NCBI RefSeq assembly: GCF_000226255.1
Contig: NZ_AGFG01000005.1
Location: forward strand, 1 to 64,000
DNA from: Desulfovibrio sp. A2
GTDB taxonomy: Bacteria; Desulfobacterota; Desulfovibrionia; Desulfovibrionales; Desulfovibrionaceae
Direction of reading: 5' to 3'
Length of the DNA stretch: 64,000 nucleotides
Each line of letters begins with the position of its first letter. Position 1 is the stretch's first letter. Shown here one piece after another: positions 49,872 through 59,592 of the stretch. The position numbers and the translations under genes are program-made. The notes beneath the pieces are model-generated. The model was not told the DNA's origin, ran no database searches, and saw only the letters and a list, made by a program, of their open reading frames with translations.

Positions 49872-51911
49872 ATGGATATCGCCGACAAGAACACCGAGCG
49901 CAGCACCCTGATCATCGCGGTGATGGCGCTGGTGACCATCGGGCTTTCGCTCATCGTCTCCACCGGTCAGACCCTGAACCGGCAGGAAGAGGCGGGCACG
50001 CAGCACCTCATCCTCACGGCGCGTTCAGTGCTGCAGGCGGTGGAAACCTCGCTGCGGCGCGGGCTGTTCATGCGGCCCAACGGACCCGGCCTGTTCAGCC
50101 CCGGCACGGCGGAACTGTTCCGCGAACTGGAGCAGAGCGGCGATGTGCTGTTCGTGGGCATCATAGACCGGCAGGGAGGGAGGGTGCTTACCTCGCGCCC
50201 CACGCAGGAGGCGGGCGGCACGCTGGTCTTCCCGCCAGAGGCGTTGCAGGACCTTTCCCAGAAGGGCGAATGGCACGGCCGCGCCACCTTCGGCAAGTTG
50301 AGCGCCTACGTTTACGGCAAGCGCATCCTGCCGCGCAGCCACACCCTTATGCACGCCCCGGAAGCGGACGGAGCGGGGCAGCCCCGCCCCGGCGGGCAGG
50401 AAGACGGCGACCCCGCCCAGCCGCACGCGGCCGGGCCCTTCGTCCAGGGTGACTTCGCGCAGGATGACTTCGCGCAGGACGACCCCAATGCGCTGCCCAC
50501 CTTTCTGGTGGTGGGGCTGGACATGGCCAAGCACCTCGCCGTGTATCGTGGCTTTCGCCAGAACGCCCTGTTTCAGGCCGCGTACATCCTTGCGGCGGCG
50601 GTGTTCATCTGGGTGCTGACCATGAGCTTCCTGAAGCGGCGCGAGCAGGCGGGCCGCGCCGCCGTGCTGGAACGGTTCCAGGCCCGGCTGGTGGACAACC
50701 TGCCCGATGGCCTGCTGACCATCACCCAGGACAACGTGGTGCGCGCGGCCAACCCGGCCGCGCACGACATCCTGAAGGCCCGCGACGGCGGCCTCGCGGG
50801 CACGGACGTGGCCGAACTGCCGCCGGAAATCGCCGGGTGCATCGCCGGGCCGGACAGCGGGGCCACCCCCGGCTGGGCCAACCGCACCGTGGACGGCGCG
50901 CACCTGGAAATCCTGACCCTGCCCATTCGCGAAAGCGACGAGGAGCACGACCGGCTGGTCATCATCCGCGACCGCACCCAGATCCGCGAACTGGAAAAGA
51001 GCCTGAGCGAGGCGGAAAAGCTGGCCGCCGTGGGCACGCTGGCCGCCGGCGTGGCCCACGAGATACGCAACCCGCTGTCGGCGCTGCGCGGCTTTGCCCA
51101 GTATTTCGCCAAGAAGCTGGCGGGCAAGCAGCCGGACGAAAACTACGCCCAGACCATGGTGCGCGAGGCCGACCGGCTGAATCGGGTCATCACCGACCTG
51201 CTGTACCTGGCCCGGCCGCGCGCCATCGAACCGCGCCAGGTGAGCCTGGGCCAACTGGCGGCGGAACTGGAAAGCCTGGTGCGCTTCGACGCGGGCAAGC
51301 TGGGGGTGCGCATGCGCACCAGCCTGGGGCCGGACCTGGTCATGGCCGATGAGGACGCCCTGAAGCAGGCCCTGCTGAACCTGGTGCTGAACAGCCTGGA
51401 TGCCCTGGCGCAGTGCCCGGCTCCTTCCGGGGGGGGAGAGCGGGAAATCCACATTTCCTCCATGGCCTCGGACGGCGGGGTGTGGGTGTTCGTGCGCGAC
51501 ACCGGCCCCGGCATGAGCCGCGAACAGCGCGAACAGGCCTTCGAGCCGTTCTACACCACCAAGAAGAAAGGTACCGGTCTTGGGCTCGCGCTGGTGCACA
51601 AGACCATGCGCGACCACGGCGGTCGGGCCCAGATAGATTCCGAGGTGGGGCGCGGCGCCACGGTGGCGCTGTTTTTTCCGGGCACCCGGCCAGCGGCGGG
51701 CGGAACGGCGGATGCGGAAGCGGGCGAGTCCGACGCCGCCCCCTTTCGCGACGCGGCCACCCCTGCGGGCAGCTGCCCCGGCGCGGCCCGGAGCGCCTTC
51801 GGCGAGGATGCAGCAGGCGGAAACGCCCCGCGCCGAAACGGTACGGCCCAGACCACGGCGCATCAATCCGCCGGGGACACGGTCATCGACATAACCGAGG
51901 ACAAGCGATGA
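49872..51911 (+). CDS. Sensor histidine kinase (ZraS/NtrB-like) with PAS domain
   Basis: Encodes 679 residues from the ATG at 49872 with AAGGA. TM1 about 13-35, a periplasmic sensor region about 36-225 with an acidic insertion (DFAQDD repeated), TM2 about 230-250, PAS (NLPDGLLTITQDNVVRAANP), then the HisKA H-box VAHEIRNPLSALRGFAQYF. HATPase motifs are N-box LLNLVLNSLDAL, G1 RDTGPGMS and G2 GTGLGLALVH. An extra tail of about 75 residues (alanine/glycine-rich) is unusual. The stop overlaps the next ORF (ATGA) and it works with the sigma-54 regulator. Confidence 0.95.
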   Translation: MDIADKNTERSTLIIAVMALVTIGLSLIVSTGQTLNRQEEAGTQHLILTARSVLQAVETSLRRGLFMRPNGPGLFSPGTAELFRELEQSGDVLFVGIIDRQGGRVLTSRPTQEAGGTLVFPPEALQDLSQKGEWHGRATFGKLSAYVYGKRILPRSHTLMHAPEADGAGQPRPGGQEDGDPAQPHAAGPFVQGDFAQDDFAQDDPNALPTFLVVGLDMAKHLAVYRGFRQNALFQAAYILAAAVFIWVLTMSFLKRREQAGRAAVLERFQARLVDNLPDGLLTITQDNVVRAANPAAHDILKARDGGLAGTDVAELPPEIAGCIAGPDSGATPGWANRTVDGAHLEILTLPIRESDEEHDRLVIIRDRTQIRELEKSLSEAEKLAAVGTLAAGVAHEIRNPLSALRGFAQYFAKKLAGKQPDENYAQTMVREADRLNRVITDLLYLARPRAIEPRQVSLGQLAAELESLVRFDAGKLGVRMRTSLGPDLVMADEDALKQALLNLVLNSLDALAQCPAPSGGGEREIHISSMASDGGVWVFVRDTGPGMSREQREQAFEPFYTTKKKGTGLGLALVHKTMRDHGGRAQIDSEVGRGATVALFFPGTRPAAGGTADAEAGESDAAPFRDAATPAGSCPGAARSAFGEDAAGGNAPRRNGTAQTTAHQSAGDTVIDITEDKR

Positions 51912-52011
51912 AGCGACTTCTGGCCCTTGACGACGAACCCGGCCATCGCCTGATGCTCCGCGCCGTCATGCCGGGCGCGGACAGGCGCGCAGTCAGCACC
52001 AAGGAAACACG

Positions 52012-52015
<4 letters not shown>
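51908..52015 (+). CDS. 35-codon ORF from partial duplication of the regulator start
   Basis: The first 21 codons (51908-51970) repeat the first 21 codons of the regulator (52012-52074) with 3 base differences in 63. After that the sequence diverges and ends in a TGA that overlaps the true regulator ATG (ATGA at 52012-52015). It also overlaps the kinase stop. The product is MKRLLALDDEPGHRLMLRAV plus a short tail, too short to be a receiver. It may preserve translational coupling between kinase and regulator. Confidence 0.6.
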
Positions 52016-53475
<1,460 letters not shown>

Positions 53476-53492
53476 CCCGCCAGGGAGACGTC

Positions 53493-54074
53493 ATGAACAG
53501 GCTCCACAAAGCGTCCGTTCTTGTGGCCCTTGTCGTCGCGGTTGCCATCACGTCCGGATGTTCCGGCAAGAGCATGCAGGCTTCGTCATTGCTGGAGCAG
53601 GGCCGCTACGCGGAGGCCGCCACGGCCTACGCCGCCGTTACGGCCGAGAACCCGTCCGACTGGCGGTCGGGGGTGCGGCAGGGATACGCCTTGTACCGCA
53701 AGGGGGATTACGCGGCGGCCCGCGCCGTGCTCATGCCGCTGACCGAGGATTGGCGGGCCGATGAATACGCCCGGTTCTGGGCGGGCATCGCGGCCATCGC
53801 CGCGCGCGATGGTGACGCGGCCCGCGCCGCGTGGACCGGCTGGACCACGGACAGGATGGAGGTGCTGCGCGTGGTGCGCCAGCGCGTCAACCTGTTGCAG
53901 GCGGATGAACTGGCCCTTGGCCCGCAGTCCGCGGAACTGTACGCGCGCGAGGCCGCCCAGGCCAATGCGCTGGAAGAGATGAAGCGAGACCGCGACAGGT
54001 TCCGGAGCGGCATGGACCGGGGCGACGTGCCCGATCCCGCCTTGCCGCCCAGCCCCATCGAATACCTGCCGTGA
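53493..54074 (+). CDS. TPR-like lipoprotein
   Basis: Encodes 193 residues. The signal and lipobox ITSGC place the lipidated Cys at residue 23. Residues about 28-100 look like two tetratricopeptide repeats (SLLEQGRYAEAATAYAAVTA; GYALYRKGDYAAARAVL). The rest is helical with a proline-rich end. It begins 17 bases after the regulator stop and probably lies in the operon. Possibly a partner in the envelope sensed by the kinase. Confidence 0.8.
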   Translation: MNRLHKASVLVALVVAVAITSGCSGKSMQASSLLEQGRYAEAATAYAAVTAENPSDWRSGVRQGYALYRKGDYAAARAVLMPLTEDWRADEYARFWAGIAAIAARDGDAARAAWTGWTTDRMEVLRVVRQRVNLLQADELALGPQSAELYAREAAQANALEEMKRDRDRFRSGMDRGDVPDPALPPSPIEYLP

Positions 54075-54166
54075 CGTGCCGCGCGGCCGTCCTTGCCGGG
54101 GCAGGCAGCGCCATGGCGTGAGGCCGCCGGGGAGGAGCGCCGAGTTGCGCGGAATGCAATGCATAT

Positions 54167-54193
54167 GAAAACCGCCGGGACACGGCGGTTTTC
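54167..54193 (+). terminator. Intrinsic terminator after the TPR lipoprotein
   Basis: GAAAACCGCCG (54167-54177) pairs with CGGCGGTTTTC (54183-54193). The T-run is inside the stem. It lies 92 bases after the stop. Confidence 0.8.
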
Positions 54194-54350
54194 GCGTTGT
54201 GAATATCAAAGGAGGCATCGCGCGTGCGGTTCCCCCCTTGCCGATGGGGGGCGTGTTGCCGTAGGCTCTAGGATGAACCTCGGATTCGCGCCCGCGTTCC
54301 GGGCCGGGATGCCCCGGCGGCGTGGTCCGGCAACCCTTCAAGAGTGTCCC

Positions 54351-54716
54351 ATGAGCGAGCCTGCCAACTACCCCGTCTTCGATCTCGACGCCGTGTTGCA
54401 CCGCCTGCAGGGCGACCGCGAATTCCTCACGCTGCTGCTCGACACCTTCCTGCCCGATTTCGCCGACCGGCTGGGCAAGATGCAGGCCGCACTGGGAGAA
54501 GGGCGTCTGGACGATCTTGCGCGTCTCGCGCACAGCCTGAAGGGGGCCTCCGCCACCATCGGCGCCACGCGGTTGCACCACCGGGCTGCCGCCCTGGACC
54601 TGGCCAGCCGCAACGAAGACGTGGCCGCCGCCCGCATGGAATGGCTGGGCCTGCTGGAGGACGCCGAGGTCACGCGCGTGGAGATCGCCGCGTGGCTGGC
54701 GGCCAACAGGGGGTAA
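54351..54716 (+). CDS. Histidine phosphotransfer (Hpt) protein
   Basis: Encodes 121 residues. The Hpt four-helix bundle has the phosphorylatable His in LARLAHSLKGASATIGA (about residue 61) and the DREFLTLLLDTFLPDFADRL helix before it. It should relay phosphate between a hybrid kinase and a response regulator. No hybrid kinase is in this window, so the partners lie elsewhere. It stands alone behind a terminator. Confidence 0.93.
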   Translation: MSEPANYPVFDLDAVLHRLQGDREFLTLLLDTFLPDFADRLGKMQAALGEGRLDDLARLAHSLKGASATIGATRLHHRAAALDLASRNEDVAAARMEWLGLLEDAEVTRVEIAAWLAANRG

Positions 54717-54740
54717 CCCCGACGGGCCGCCGACCCGGCC

Positions 54741-55007
54741 TTACGGGCAGGATTCGTCGCCGCCCTCGAAGCAGCCTTCCGGGCAGAAAGCCATCAGTTC
54801 CGTCAGCACCCCGTCCGGGGCCACGTCGCTGACAAGGAACGGCCTTTCATCCCCTTCGCGCCAGCCCACGATGTCCGGGGCCAGTTCCGTGCATGCGCCG
54901 CAACCGCTGCAATCGCCGGGCGAAAGCAGCACTTCCTTGAACCCGGACGCCGGGGCGGCTATATCCGCCGCGCCTGAGCCCTGCGTGGTGCCGTACTGGT
55001 TGGTCAT
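54741..55007 (-). CDS. Small single-cluster ferredoxin
   Basis: Encodes 88 residues. The cluster-binding pattern is DCSGCGACTELAP (Cys at about 33, 36 and 39) and a fourth Cys in AFCPEGCF (about 74). One 4Fe-4S cluster is expected; the second CPEGC Cys and the C-terminal Cys are extra. It is an electron carrier of the kind typical of Desulfovibrio. The N-terminal 25 residues are an alanine/glycine-rich extension. Converges with the Hpt gene. Confidence 0.88.
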   Translation of the reverse strand: MTNQYGTTQGSGAADIAAPASGFKEVLLSPGDCSGCGACTELAPDIVGWREGDERPFLVSDVAPDGVLTELMAFCPEGCFEGGDESCP

Positions 55008-55325
55008 GTGTCCTCCCGGCGCATGTCGCTATGCGCCCACTTTCAACTATGGTCGTTCAGGGGGCCAGGCAAGGGGCAGGGGCCATGTCGTCCACGTAAC
55101 CACGGGGCCGCGCAACGGGGCTGCGGCATGACCGTGCGCAGCCTGGCGCAGGCCGTGAATACGAACGGGGCACGACTTGCATCGTGCCCCGCCGCGTTTT
55201 TGCGTGCCGTAGTATCAGCCCGGTCAACCCCGTCGGCCCGGCCGTGTCGGCCGTTCCGGGACAACCGAAACGAGGCGACGCTGCGGGCGGCCATGTTGCT
55301 CGGGCTGCCCGCGCGATGCTTTGGA
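55008..55325. other. Gene-free stretch between ferredoxin and peroxiredoxin genes
   Basis: No ORF with support on either strand. It must hold the promoter of the leftward ferredoxin gene and the terminator of the leftward peroxiredoxin gene; the latter is visible at 55166-55201. Confidence 0.55.
55166..55201. terminator. Hairpin terminator downstream of the peroxiredoxin gene
   Basis: CGGGGCACGA (55166-55175) pairs fully with TCGTGCCCCG (55182-55191). The stronger T-run (GTTTTTG) follows on the plus side; the peroxiredoxin on the minus strand ends 125 bases away. It may act in either direction. Confidence 0.6.
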
Positions 55326-55952
55326 CTAGGGGATGAGGTCTTCGTACACCTTGCCCACAAGCTTTTCGGAGGGGGTCAGCGTGCGTGCGCCGGGTTCCCA
55401 GCGGGCGGGGCAGGCTTCGGCGGGGTGGTCGCGCAGGTGCTTGTTGGCCTGCATCTTGCGCAGCAGTTCTGCGGCGTTGCGGCCCACGTTGTAGAAGTTC
55501 ACCTCGGACCCCACCAGCACCCCTTCGGGGTTGATGATGAAGGTGCCGCGCAGGGCGAGGCCCGCGCCCTCGTCATACACGCCGAAATAGCGGGAAACCG
55601 CGCCGGTGGGGTCTGCGGCCATCTGGTAGCGCACGTTTTCAAGCAGGCGTTCGGAGTTGCGCCAGGCAAGGTGCGAGAACTTGGTGTCGGTGGACACCGA
55701 GATGACCTCCACGCCCATGTCCTTCAGCGCGGCGTGGCGCTCGGCAAGGTCCGCCAGTTCGGTGGGGCACACGAAGGTGAAGTCGGCGGGGTAGAACACC
55801 AGCACGGTCCATTTGCGGTCCTGCTGCAATTTCTCGAGGGAAATCTGTCCGAAGGAACCTTCGGTGGGGTCGTAGGTTTCCAGCGTGAAGGGCTTGACCG
55901 GACGGCCGACGGCGGCGGATGCGGGGTGTTCCTGTTGCGTGGGGCAGCTCAT
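55326..55952 (-). CDS. 2-Cys peroxiredoxin (AhpC/Prx1 type)
   Basis: Encodes 208 residues, the usual size. The peroxidatic Cys is in FYPADFTFVCPTEL (about residue 59). The resolving Cys is in AEACPARWEPG (about 180), and DTKFSHLAWRN and GLALRGTFIINPEG are typical. It reduces H2O2 and organic peroxides using thioredoxin or AhpF-type partners, important for aerotolerance in a sulfate reducer. AAAGGAG precedes the ATG, and a good promoter lies upstream. No reductase gene adjoins it. Confidence 0.95.
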   Translation of the reverse strand: MSCPTQQEHPASAAVGRPVKPFTLETYDPTEGSFGQISLEKLQQDRKWTVLVFYPADFTFVCPTELADLAERHAALKDMGVEVISVSTDTKFSHLAWRNSERLLENVRYQMAADPTGAVSRYFGVYDEGAGLALRGTFIINPEGVLVGSEVNFYNVGRNAAELLRKMQANKHLRDHPAEACPARWEPGARTLTPSEKLVGKVYEDLIP

Positions 55953-56001
55953 GTTCCGTGACTCCTTTGGAAGAAGTTGTTAGTAATGATTTCTGGTATC
56001 A

Positions 56002-56030
56002 CTTATGACGCAGCCCGCTCGATCCGTCAA
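56002..56030 (-). promoter_or_regulatory. Candidate sigma-70 promoter of the peroxiredoxin gene
   Basis: On the minus strand TTGACG (56030-56025), 17 bases, then CATAAG (56007-56002). The start of transcription would be about 40 bases upstream of the ATG. AT-rich sequence between the -10 and the ATG (TGATACCAGAAATCA) contains a short dyad that could bind a repressor. Confidence 0.6.
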
Positions 56031-56242
56031 GGGGAGGTGCGAAAAAAAAAGTGATCGCGCCTGCACGCGCAACATGTAGGAGGGGCGCGAGAATCGCGGA
56101 AGCTGGCGGCCAGGTGGGGTTGGTGGCAAGAAATACCAGGCGGAACGGGCGCGTTCTCAGGGTGCGGGTGCTGAACGGGGTGTCGTTCGCCGGGTATGGA
56201 CGAATACTCGCCCTGTGCGCCAAGGAGCCTTGAAAGCGAAAT

Positions 56243-56269
56243 GCCGCACGGACTGGCAGTCCGTGCGGC
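56243..56269 (-). terminator. Hairpin terminator of the secreted-protein gene
   Basis: GCCGCACGGACT (56243-56254) pairs perfectly with AGTCCGTGCGGC (56258-56269) around GGC. Read leftward it is followed by ATTTCGCTTTC, a weak U-rich tail. It lies 34 bases after the stop at 56303. Confidence 0.75.
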
Positions 56270-56302
56270 GTGATGTTTCGAGCCGAAGCGTGCGAAGTGT
56301 CC

Positions 56303-56917
56303 CTAGTCGATCCACTTGCCCTTGTCGTAGCGGATGATTTCGGTGACGCGGCGGGCCTTGACCATGGTGAAGCTGCCGGTGAGGGCGGCTTCCTTGGTGG
56401 CGGCGCGGCTTTCGTATTCCTGCTCGTGGTAGACGATGAGGCCAACGTACTTGGCCCCGGGGCCTTGCGCGTCGTGCACGTCGGTGGAGAGCGAGTCGGT
56501 GTCCACTGCCAGATAGCGGGCCACGAATTCATTGCCGTTCTGCACAACGTCCTTGCGGGTCTGGCAGGGCCGCAGACTTTCGTTCATGTGGCGCAGCTTG
56601 GCGCGGGCGAGGGTATCGAGCTTGTTGTGCACGTCCTCGAGTGTTTCGCCCACGGGCTTCTTGGCCGGGGCCACCTTGGCGACCTGGGTGCTCTTGGGAG
56701 CAGGCTTGGCGGCCTGGGCCGGTTTCTGCACGGCGGCCTTGGCGGTCTTGTCCGTCGTTTTGGCAGCGGCCTTTTTCGTCTGTTGCGTCTGCTGGGTGGT
56801 GGCGGCGGTTTCCGCCGCGCCAGCCTGAGAAACGCAGACAGCCCCGGTCAGGACCAGGGCCAGGGTAACGGGCAGCGTCAGGGCCTTTGCGGCCATCGCG
56901 ATGCGGCCTTGCTTCAT
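56303..56917 (-). CDS. Secreted hypothetical protein with Lys/Ala-rich linker
   Basis: Encodes 204 residues. A signal peptide covers about 1-34 (ending SQAGAAET). Residues 35-80 are a Lys/Ala/Gln/Thr-rich linker (TQQTQQTKKAAAKTTDKTAK). A compact C-terminal domain of about 115 residues follows with two Cys (one in RPCQTRKD). Desulfovibrio relatives exist, but no named family is clear. It starts 66 bases after the stop of the VWA-OmpA gene and is separated from it by a terminator. Confidence 0.7.
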   Translation of the reverse strand: MKQGRIAMAAKALTLPVTLALVLTGAVCVSQAGAAETAATTQQTQQTKKAAAKTTDKTAKAAVQKPAQAAKPAPKSTQVAKVAPAKKPVGETLEDVHNKLDTLARAKLRHMNESLRPCQTRKDVVQNGNEFVARYLAVDTDSLSTDVHDAQGPGAKYVGLIVYHEQEYESRAATKEAALTGSFTMVKARRVTEIIRYDKGKWID

Positions 56918-56935
56918 CGTCCTCGTCTCCGTTTG

Positions 56936-56968
56936 CGGAAAGGCCCGGCGGGTTTCCCCGCCGGGCCT
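56936..56968 (-). terminator. Intrinsic terminator of the VWA-OmpA gene
   Basis: AGGCCCGGCGGG (56941-56952) pairs perfectly with CCCGCCGGGCCT (56957-56968); read leftward it is followed by TTCCGC. It lies 15 bases after the stop at 56984. Confidence 0.8.
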
Positions 56969-56983
56969 CAGGAATCCGTTGTG

Positions 56984-58018
56984 CTACTTGATGATGGCCA
57001 GCTCAACCCGGCGGTTCAGCTTGCGGGTTTCTTCGGTGCTGTTGTCGTACTTGGGCTTGGACTCGCCGAAGCCCTTGGTGATCAGGCGCGAAGACTCGAT
57101 GCCCTGCTTGACCAGGAAGTCCTTGACCGACTTGGCGCGGGCTTCGGACAGCTTCTGGTTGTATTCGTCGGTGCCGAGGCTGCAGGTGTGACCGGCAACT
57201 TCAACCGAGCCCTTCTTGGTCTTCAGGATGGCGGCGGTTTCCACCAGGATGCTGGTGGCGGTGGCGTCCAGCTTGGCCGAGTTCAGGGCGAACTGGATGC
57301 TGCGCAGCACGATCACTTCGTCCATGGGGGCGGCGGCAGCGGCGGGGGCGGCCTTTTCTTCGTAGAAGACGTCGCGCACGAACTTGTCGAGGGCGGCTTC
57401 GTTGGCCAGCAGCTCGGGGCCGTTGGCGGTGACGGCGCAGCCGTTCAGCTTGGCGATGGCGTCAAGGGTGGCCTGGCCGGCGGGCTTGTCGGCCATGGAA
57501 ATGACGTGCAGGCACAGGCCGGGGTTGGTGGAAAGCAGCAGCTTGGCTTCGGCCACCGGGTCGGAACCCAGGTTGGATTCGCCGTCGCTGACCATGATCA
57601 TGGCGGCCTTGCGCTTCATGGCCTTGGCGTAGGTGGCCTTCTGCAGGCCGGTGCCCATGGGGGTCATGCGGGCGAAGGTGTCTTCGTTTTCGTTCAGCTT
57701 CTTGATGGCCTTTTCATAGGACGCCTTGTCCCAGGGGGCCACGGGCTGGATTTCGGTCGAAGGGGCGAAGGTGTGCAGGCCGCCTTCGTAGCCCAGCGCC
57801 GGGATCTTGGCGTTGATGGCCGAGATCAGCTTTTTGGTCAGTTCCATCTTGTTCTTGCCGATCTTCTCGTGCGACATCATCATGGACCCGGAGTAGTCCA
57901 CGAAGAAGTCGAAGCTCGCGATCTTGGGAACAAGGGTGGATTGACCGGCGGCGAAGGCCGGAGCGGCGCAGACGAGCATGAGCGCCGCAACCAGAGTCAG
58001 AAGTTTCGAGATTTTCAT
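56984..58018 (-). CDS. OmpA-family protein with von Willebrand factor A domain
   Basis: Encodes 344 residues; the ATG at 58018 has a GGAGG site. Signal peptide 1-24 (ends AAPAFA). The VWA domain (about 35-215) shows an intact MIDAS start, FFVDYSGSMM. The C-terminal OmpA-like domain (about 235-344) has the peptidoglycan-binding pattern (VEVAGHTCSLGTDEYNQKLS ... ARAKSVKDFLVKQG ... NRRVELAI). The protein is probably periplasmic and attached to peptidoglycan, and can bind a partner via the metal site. Abundant paralogues are typical of Desulfovibrio. Confidence 0.92.
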   Translation of the reverse strand: MKISKLLTLVAALMLVCAAPAFAAGQSTLVPKIASFDFFVDYSGSMMMSHEKIGKNKMELTKKLISAINAKIPALGYEGGLHTFAPSTEIQPVAPWDKASYEKAIKKLNENEDTFARMTPMGTGLQKATYAKAMKRKAAMIMVSDGESNLGSDPVAEAKLLLSTNPGLCLHVISMADKPAGQATLDAIAKLNGCAVTANGPELLANEAALDKFVRDVFYEEKAAPAAAAAPMDEVIVLRSIQFALNSAKLDATATSILVETAAILKTKKGSVEVAGHTCSLGTDEYNQKLSEARAKSVKDFLVKQGIESSRLITKGFGESKPKYDNSTEETRKLNRRVELAIIK

Positions 58019-58170
58019 GGGAGCCTCCAAAATAGCTGATGTTGACGCAGGAAAAAACTCCAGCCCGGAATTATCTTCATATTGTGCAAGTTACCGACAA
58101 AAAATGGCCGTGACAAGACCCTTCTGCGTTTTAGACACAATCTTTCCGAATTTTCGCGGGCCGCTCACCG

Positions 58171-59592
58171 TCATGCGGGCTCTTGCAAAGCCTCCATTGC
58201 GGCTTCCAGGGCTTCATCCAGCGTCGGGTGGGCGAAAATGACATTCCCCGCGTCATGCGCGGTCCAGCCTTGGGCCGTGCCGCTCCCTCCCGCAAGCACG
58301 GCCGCCAGCGTCACCAAGTGCGACACGCCATGCCCCACGGCGGTCACGCCCCGGATATGCCCGTCAACCCAGACGATCTTGATGAAACCCTGCGTCGTTC
58401 CATACGCCTGCGAAATGGGATTGGCAATGAGCATAGAGCGGGAAACCTGCGGGGAAAATCCCGCATTCTTCAATTCTTCCGCGGTAGGGCCAACGCGCAT
58501 CACCTCAAGGTGCCCATAGATGCACGCGGGCATGACGCCAGCGTCGTAGCCCGCTGCCGTGTCGCCGCAGGCGTGGCGCACCGCGTAGCGGGCTTGGTGG
58601 TCCGCCGCATGGGCCAGCAGGGTGCGGCCGTTCACGTCGCCGATGGCGTACACGTGCGGCGTAGCACGCAGAAACTCGTCGGTCTGCACCCATCCCGGCC
58701 CGCGCAGGGTAGCGCCCAGCGCCTCCAGCCCCAGTCCGGCCGACGCGGGCCTGCGCCCCACGGCCAGCAACGCCTTGCTGGCGGAAAGCTCCTCGCCGTC
58801 CTCGAAGCGCAACACTGCGTGACCGTCAACGGTCGCCAGCGAGGCCACCTTGCGCCCGGTGTGGATGGCCCAGCCCTCGCGCGCGTAGACCTTGCGCAGG
58901 GTGTCGCCCACTTCGGCGTCCTCGGTGGGGGCCAGGCGCGCCATGCCTTCCACGATGGTGATGCGCGTGCCAAGGCGGGCGAAGAAGTCGGCCATTTCCA
59001 GGCCGATGGCCCCGCCGCCCACCACGATCAGGCTTTCCGGGGCCTCGGTCACGTCGAGCAGTGCGGTGGAGTCGAGCACCGCCGCGCCGTCGGCCGCCAG
59101 GCCGGGAAAGCTGGCCGGGGTGGAGCCGGTGGCCACGATCAGGGTACCCCAGCCGAGCCGGGTTTCCTGCGCGGTGCCGTCGGCCTGCGCGGCGGTGACG
59201 GCCAGTTCGCCGTCGACAGCGCCCTGCCGTCCGCTCGTCACCCGGCCCTCGCCCGCGTACACGGCGATGCCCGCCGCCTTCAGCCGCTTTTCCAGCGCCT
59301 GGCGGGTGCCCTTGACGTACCTGTCCTTGCGCTGTTGCAGGGCGGGCAGGTCGAAGGCGATGTGTCCGTCGGCCGCTTTCAGCTTTTTCTGCGTTTCCAG
59401 CAGCGGTTGGGCGGCGGTGGCCCCCAGCAGCAGCTTGGTGGGGATGCACCCCCGGTTCAGGCAGGTGCCGCCCAGGCCGTCACGGTCCACCAGGGCCACG
59501 GAAAGTCCGCGCGCCGCCGCATCGAAGGCGGCCCGGCTTCCGCCGGGCCCTCCTCCGAGTATGATCATGTCGTAGCGGGTGCTAGGCGTCAT
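58171..59592 (-). CDS. lpdA: Dihydrolipoyl dehydrogenase (glycine cleavage L protein)
   Basis: Encodes 473 residues. It reoxidises dihydrolipoamide on GcvH with NAD. FAD Rossmann motif MIILGGGPGGSRAA is at residues 9-22; the redox disulfide is GGTCLNRGCIPTK (about 43-55). The NAD motif is VVGGGAIGLEMADFF, and the FAD-binding YAIGDVNG is seen. The active-site His-Glu (AHPTLDEALEAA) lies near the C-terminus. It overlaps the gcvPB stop by 11 bases, so this copy belongs to the glycine cleavage operon. Confidence 0.95.
   Translation of the reverse strand: MTPSTRYDMIILGGGPGGSRAAFDAAARGLSVALVDRDGLGGTCLNRGCIPTKLLLGATAAQPLLETQKKLKAADGHIAFDLPALQQRKDRYVKGTRQALEKRLKAAGIAVYAGEGRVTSGRQGAVDGELAVTAAQADGTAQETRLGWGTLIVATGSTPASFPGLAADGAAVLDSTALLDVTEAPESLIVVGGGAIGLEMADFFARLGTRITIVEGMARLAPTEDAEVGDTLRKVYAREGWAIHTGRKVASLATVDGHAVLRFEDGEELSASKALLAVGRRPASAGLGLEALGATLRGPGWVQTDEFLRATPHVYAIGDVNGRTLLAHAADHQARYAVRHACGDTAAGYDAGVMPACIYGHLEVMRVGPTAEELKNAGFSPQVSRSMLIANPISQAYGTTQGFIKIVWVDGHIRGVTAVGHGVSHLVTLAAVLAGGSGTAQGWTAHDAGNVIFAHPTLDEALEAAMEALQEPA

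Larger units (their letters stand above)
55953..56302. other. Gene-free stretch upstream of the peroxiredoxin gene
   Basis: Contains the peroxiredoxin promoter (56002-56030) and, at its right end, the terminator of the next leftward gene (56243-56269). The only ORFs are short and unsupported. Confidence 0.6.
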